From: Symbiodinium natans
Taxonomy: Eukaryota; Sar; Dinophyceae; Suessiales; Symbiodiniaceae
Assembly: GCA_905221605.1 (NCBI GenBank)
Contig: CAJNDS010002679.1
Location: forward strand, 544,501-608,500
DNA: 64,000 nucleotides
Direction: 5' to 3'
The number at the start of each line of letters is the position of its first letter. Position 1 is the first letter of the stretch. The notes beneath the pieces are model-generated. The model saw nothing but the letters and a program-made list of their open reading frames with translations. It was not told where the DNA came from and searched no databases. Shown one piece after another: positions 61,120 through 64,000 of this stretch. The position numbers were made by a program, and so were the translations under genes.

Positions 61120-62349
61120 CGCAGGGTTTGCTGCTGAGGGTGCAGGGCTTAAGAACCCAAGACCTGCTTCTTTTGGCGGTTAGGATTCTAAAGCCCCTTG
61201 TACCCTAAACCCTAAACCCTAAACCCAAAACCCTAAACCCTAAACCCTAAACCCTAAACCCTTTTGAAGGGGACCGAAGAGTTCCCAGAGCCTCAGTCCA
61301 GCGTTCTTCGACGTTGGGCTGCAAAAAGCGCCAGAGAATCAAGCTGAAGGACTCGAAATGAAATGGACGGTGGTGAGGGTTGGTTTAGGGTTTAGGGTTT
61401 AGGGTTTAGGGTTTAGGGTTTAGGGTTTAGGGTTTAGGGTTTAGGGTTTAGGGTTTAGGGTTTAGGGTTTAGGGTTTAGGGTTTAGGGTTTAGGGTGGAG
61501 GGTTGAGGGTTTAGGGTTCAGGGTTTAGAGAGTTGAGTCTCAAGTTTGAGTAGCTAGCCCACTGGACCAAGTCTGGAGTACTACTACCAGCAGGAGCAGT
61601 TGCCGGAGAATCCCTAAACCCTAAACTCTAAGCCCTAAACCTTAAACCCTAAACCCTGAACCCTAGATGTGCAAATCGCAATTGGTCTGCAGCTGTCCTT
61701 GGAGTGTTCTTTGAAAGCAGAGGATTCCCTAAACCCCAAACACTCCAAAACCCTAAACCCTAAACCCCAAACACTCCTAAACCCTAAACCCTAAACCCTA
61801 AACCCTAAACCCTAAACCCTAAACCCTAAACCCTAAACCCTAAACCTCACTCAAACCCTTGCGAACGTGCTCGGAAGGTGGTCCAACTTCGCTCGAGAAG
61901 CAGCGCCCATCCCCGCCGCGAAAAGCGCTGGCTTAGGGTCTTACAGGGCTTGTGGGTGTTGAGGGGTTTAGGGTTTAGGGTTTAGGGTTTAGGGTTGAGG
62001 GTTTAAAAATTTAGGTGTCTAGGGTTTAGGTGTACAGGGCTTAGGGTTTATGGCGTTTGTAGGGTTTTGGGGTTAGACGGTGTTTAGTAGAATCGAAGTC
62101 CATGGAATAGTCTTTGCTCTATTCACATAATCATACAATCACTTCGGTGCTGGGTAGTTAACCTTTAACCGTTTTGATTTTATCCTTTTTTGGGCACATA
62201 ATAGTACCCTAAACCCTAAACCGCATTTCCCACGCAAGCGACGCCGACGCCACCAATGAGATGTTTGTCTTAGACAACTCGGATGGATGGGCAATTCCCG
62301 AAATCCTGGACGGTGTTCTTCTTTCGGTCAGGGAGTTGGGTTTAGGGTT

Positions 62350-62423
62350 AGGGCACCCCGCCCCCCGCGCCCCCCCCCCCCGCCCCCCCCTCCCCCCGCC
62401 CCCCCCCCCCCCCCCCCCCCCCC
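62350..62423 (+). repeat. Poly-C tract
   Basis: C runs of up to about 24 bases with CG or CT interruptions, ending directly in the CCCTAAG array. Likely i-motif/G-quadruplex forming and prone to assembly error. Confidence 0.8.
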
Positions 62424-62436
62424 GTACCCTAAGCCC

Positions 62437-62541
62437 AAGCCCTAAGCCCTAAGCCCTAAGCCCTAAGCCCTAAGCCCTAAGCCCTAAGCCCTAAGCCCTA
62501 AGCCCTAAGCCCTAAGCCCTAAGCCCTAAGCCCTAAGCCCT
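62437..62541 (-). repeat. CCCTAAG variant array
   Basis: About 15 consecutive CCCTAAG heptamers, a homogenised variant of CCCTAAA. Each unit contains AG, which the standard CCCTAAA orientation lacks. Confidence 0.9.
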
Positions 62542-62871
62542 GAACACCGCACAAGAGAGCAGATTCTCAAGCCTCGTGTCTCGTCAGCCAGGGCTAAAGC
62601 TCAACACCCGCGCACGTCCCAGCCCGAAACTCTACAGGCTCTACAGCAGGGCCTATCTATAGCCTCTTTAGGAATCTTTACGTTTATTTTTTAACCCAGG
62701 CGATATTATTTCTATTCAGGTTCTGTAGGGTTTAGGTTTAGGGTTTAGGGTTTATAGGGTTTAGGGTTTAGGGTTTAGGGTTTTTCCGGGGTTTCCACAC
62801 CAAAGTTCTGACCCTTCTCGGCCCAGAGAATGGTCCGCGAAAGCCCCGAGATAGCCCGCGGAATTGTCCAA

Positions 62872-63048
62872 CCCAGAGACTCCAATACACCTTCATGAAG
62901 GAACAGATCCTTAAAGAACAAGAGGCTTCCTTATAATGTGGCTTAAGGAATATATTCCTTAACTCAGGAACATATCCTTAAAGAACAAGAGGGTTCCTCA
63001 TATGGTTTATGGAATATCTTCCTTAATTAAGGGGCATTGGACTCTGGG
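62872..63048. mobile_element. Dimeric inverted-repeat element next to a PPR exon
   Basis: The left end CCCAGAGACTCCAATACACC and the right end GGGGCATTGGACTCTGGG are inverted repeats. The interior has two direct copies of GGAACA(G/T)ATCCTTAAAGAA followed by CAAGAGG(C/G)TTCCT, starting near 62900 and 62973. It separates two plus-strand open stretches and may be a spliced introner that duplicated internally. Confidence 0.6.
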
Positions 63049-63055
63049 AATGGAT

Positions 63056-63140
63056 GCCTCCTGCTTGCGCGGCCTGACACACCCTGAGCTGCTCCCCTAC
63101 AACCGCGCCATCAGCGCTTGCAAGCGAGGCCGGTCGCTTT
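63056..63140 (+). CDS. PPR-like exon fragment
   Basis: Plus-strand frame SCLRGLTHPELLPYNRAISA then CKRGRSL and TGA. PYNxAISACxRGxxL is the typical dinoflagellate pentatricopeptide-repeat signature (organelle RNA binding). Only one repeat is present, next to the element 62872-63048. Partial gene or remnant. Confidence 0.45.
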
Positions 63141-64000
63141 GACCCTAAACCCTAAACCCTAAACCCTAAACCCTAGACCCTAAACCCTAAACCCTAAACC
63201 CTAAACCCTAAACCCCAAACCCCAAACCCTAAACCCTAAACCCTAAACCCTGGGGACTTGGGGCTCATTCAGGGGTTAGGTTGTTTAGGGCTTATGGGTT
63301 TGTGAATTTAGGGCTTAGGGTTTAGGGCTTCGGGTTTAGGGTTCATGGGCTTTAGAGCTAGGGCCGAATAGGGTTCTTAGGGATCAGGGTGGTTGAGCTA
63401 CAAGACCCCAAAGCCCTAAAGACCCTAAACCCTTGAACACCTGAACCTCTAAACCCCTTAAATGCTGAGTCGGGAAAGGATGCTCCGAACTCGAAGTCTT
63501 GAACGGCCTTTCTCTGACAAACCCAAAATCCTCTTGACTCTGGGGTTTAGGGTTTAGGGTTTAGGGTTTAGGGTTTAGGGTTTAGGGTTTAGGGTTTAGG
63601 GTTTAGGGTTTAGGGTTTAGGGTTTAGGGTTTAGGGTTTAGGGTTCTCCAGTGTGGGTACCCTTCAAGCTCAAAATGCCGCAGCTTGCTTCTGCGGCGAA
63701 GCCCCGATCTCGCGGCAGCCCTGAACCCTACAAGCCCTAAACTTACAGAAAAACCCGAAACCCTAAACCCTAAACCCTAAAGCAGCCCCAAGCCCTTTTG
63801 AGACCCTGTTTTGGAAGCCGCACAGGCATTCACCAAGATGGGGAACCTCCTTGCAATTCGCATAGATTCCTGAGTACTGCGATCCCATTGTCAACCCCAT
63901 AAACGGGCCTTTTTAAAGGCTACAGGGTATAGTAGCCCGTCCTGGTAGAGAAACGATCCTCATTCTAAACTCTAAACCCTAAACGAAGGCCGTCAATGGC

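Larger units (their letters stand above)
61120..64000. repeat. Telomeric-repeat mosaic, block 8
   Basis: Arrays include CCCTAAA 61204-61262, TTTAGGG 61383-61497, CCCTAAA 61760-61850, TTTAGGG 61965-62000, a CCCTAAG variant array 62437-62541, CCCTAAA 63143-63251 and TTTAGGG 63543-63643. Islands hold a dimeric inverted-repeat element (62872-63048) and a PPR-like exon. A C-rich simple tract covers 62350-62424. 62040-62340 has degenerate repeat words only. Confidence 0.7.

Overview
The window joins two very different kinds of DNA. Positions 1 to about 18,050 are AT-rich and densely packed with short-spaced genes, and read as most of a Polinton-like virus (PLV/Maverick class) integrated in a protist genome; the element runs off the left edge. 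It has the expected core: a retroviral-type (rve) integrase, protein-primed family B DNA polymerase (pPolB), A32/FtsK-type packaging ATPase, double-jelly-roll major capsid protein and single-jelly-roll penton protein. Accessory genes include a long fibre ending in an S74 intramolecular-chaperone domain, a class 3 lipase, small zinc-binding proteins and a putative N-myristoylated protein. Structural genes look intact, while integrase and pPolB are interrupted: three +1 frameshifts and one in-frame TAG. A TACTTAAAG box sits 21-26 bp upstream of five start codons, including the polymerase, and resembles an early promoter class. Structural genes instead have ATTAATA-type AT-rich leaders.

Positions 18,050-21,000 are a transition of mixed composition with two unrecognised minus-strand ORFs, a 23-bp tandem repeat and other simple repeats. 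Positions 21,000-24,420 are strongly G-rich on the plus strand and carry three copies of an ~80-bp core module.

From 24,420 to the end the DNA is a mosaic of (TTTAGGG)n and (CCCTAAA)n arrays in both orientations. They are separated by islands mostly of 60-250 bp, with one ~880-bp GT microsatellite. TTTAGGG is the plant/alveolate-type telomere repeat. With non-canonical-looking splice sites, introner-like elements, many small exons all on the plus strand, and PPR, sulfotransferase, DUF7869-like and NADAR fragments, this points to a dinoflagellate (inference). Many islands are exons: reading frames continue across the arrays, so the arrays act as introns or intron parts.

The best candidate for an undescribed system is telomeric repeats behaving as intron-forming insertions. 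One array (about 52,987-53,056) interrupts a short element whose uninterrupted relative lies at 60,550-60,580, and it is flanked by a 4-bp AGTA duplication. A DUF7869-like coding sequence is continuous across a 62-bp telomeric intron at 44,767-44,828. A sulfotransferase intron opens GTAGGGGTTTAGGG. In the G-strand orientation every unit supplies GT and AG, so a sense-oriented insertion brings its own splice sites. Alongside these is a family of ~105-120-bp introner elements with terminal inverted repeats (42.4, 58.3, 59.1, 59.4 and 60.9 kb), four of them inside or adjoining readable coding sequence. All assignments come from reading the sequence; no database search was run.
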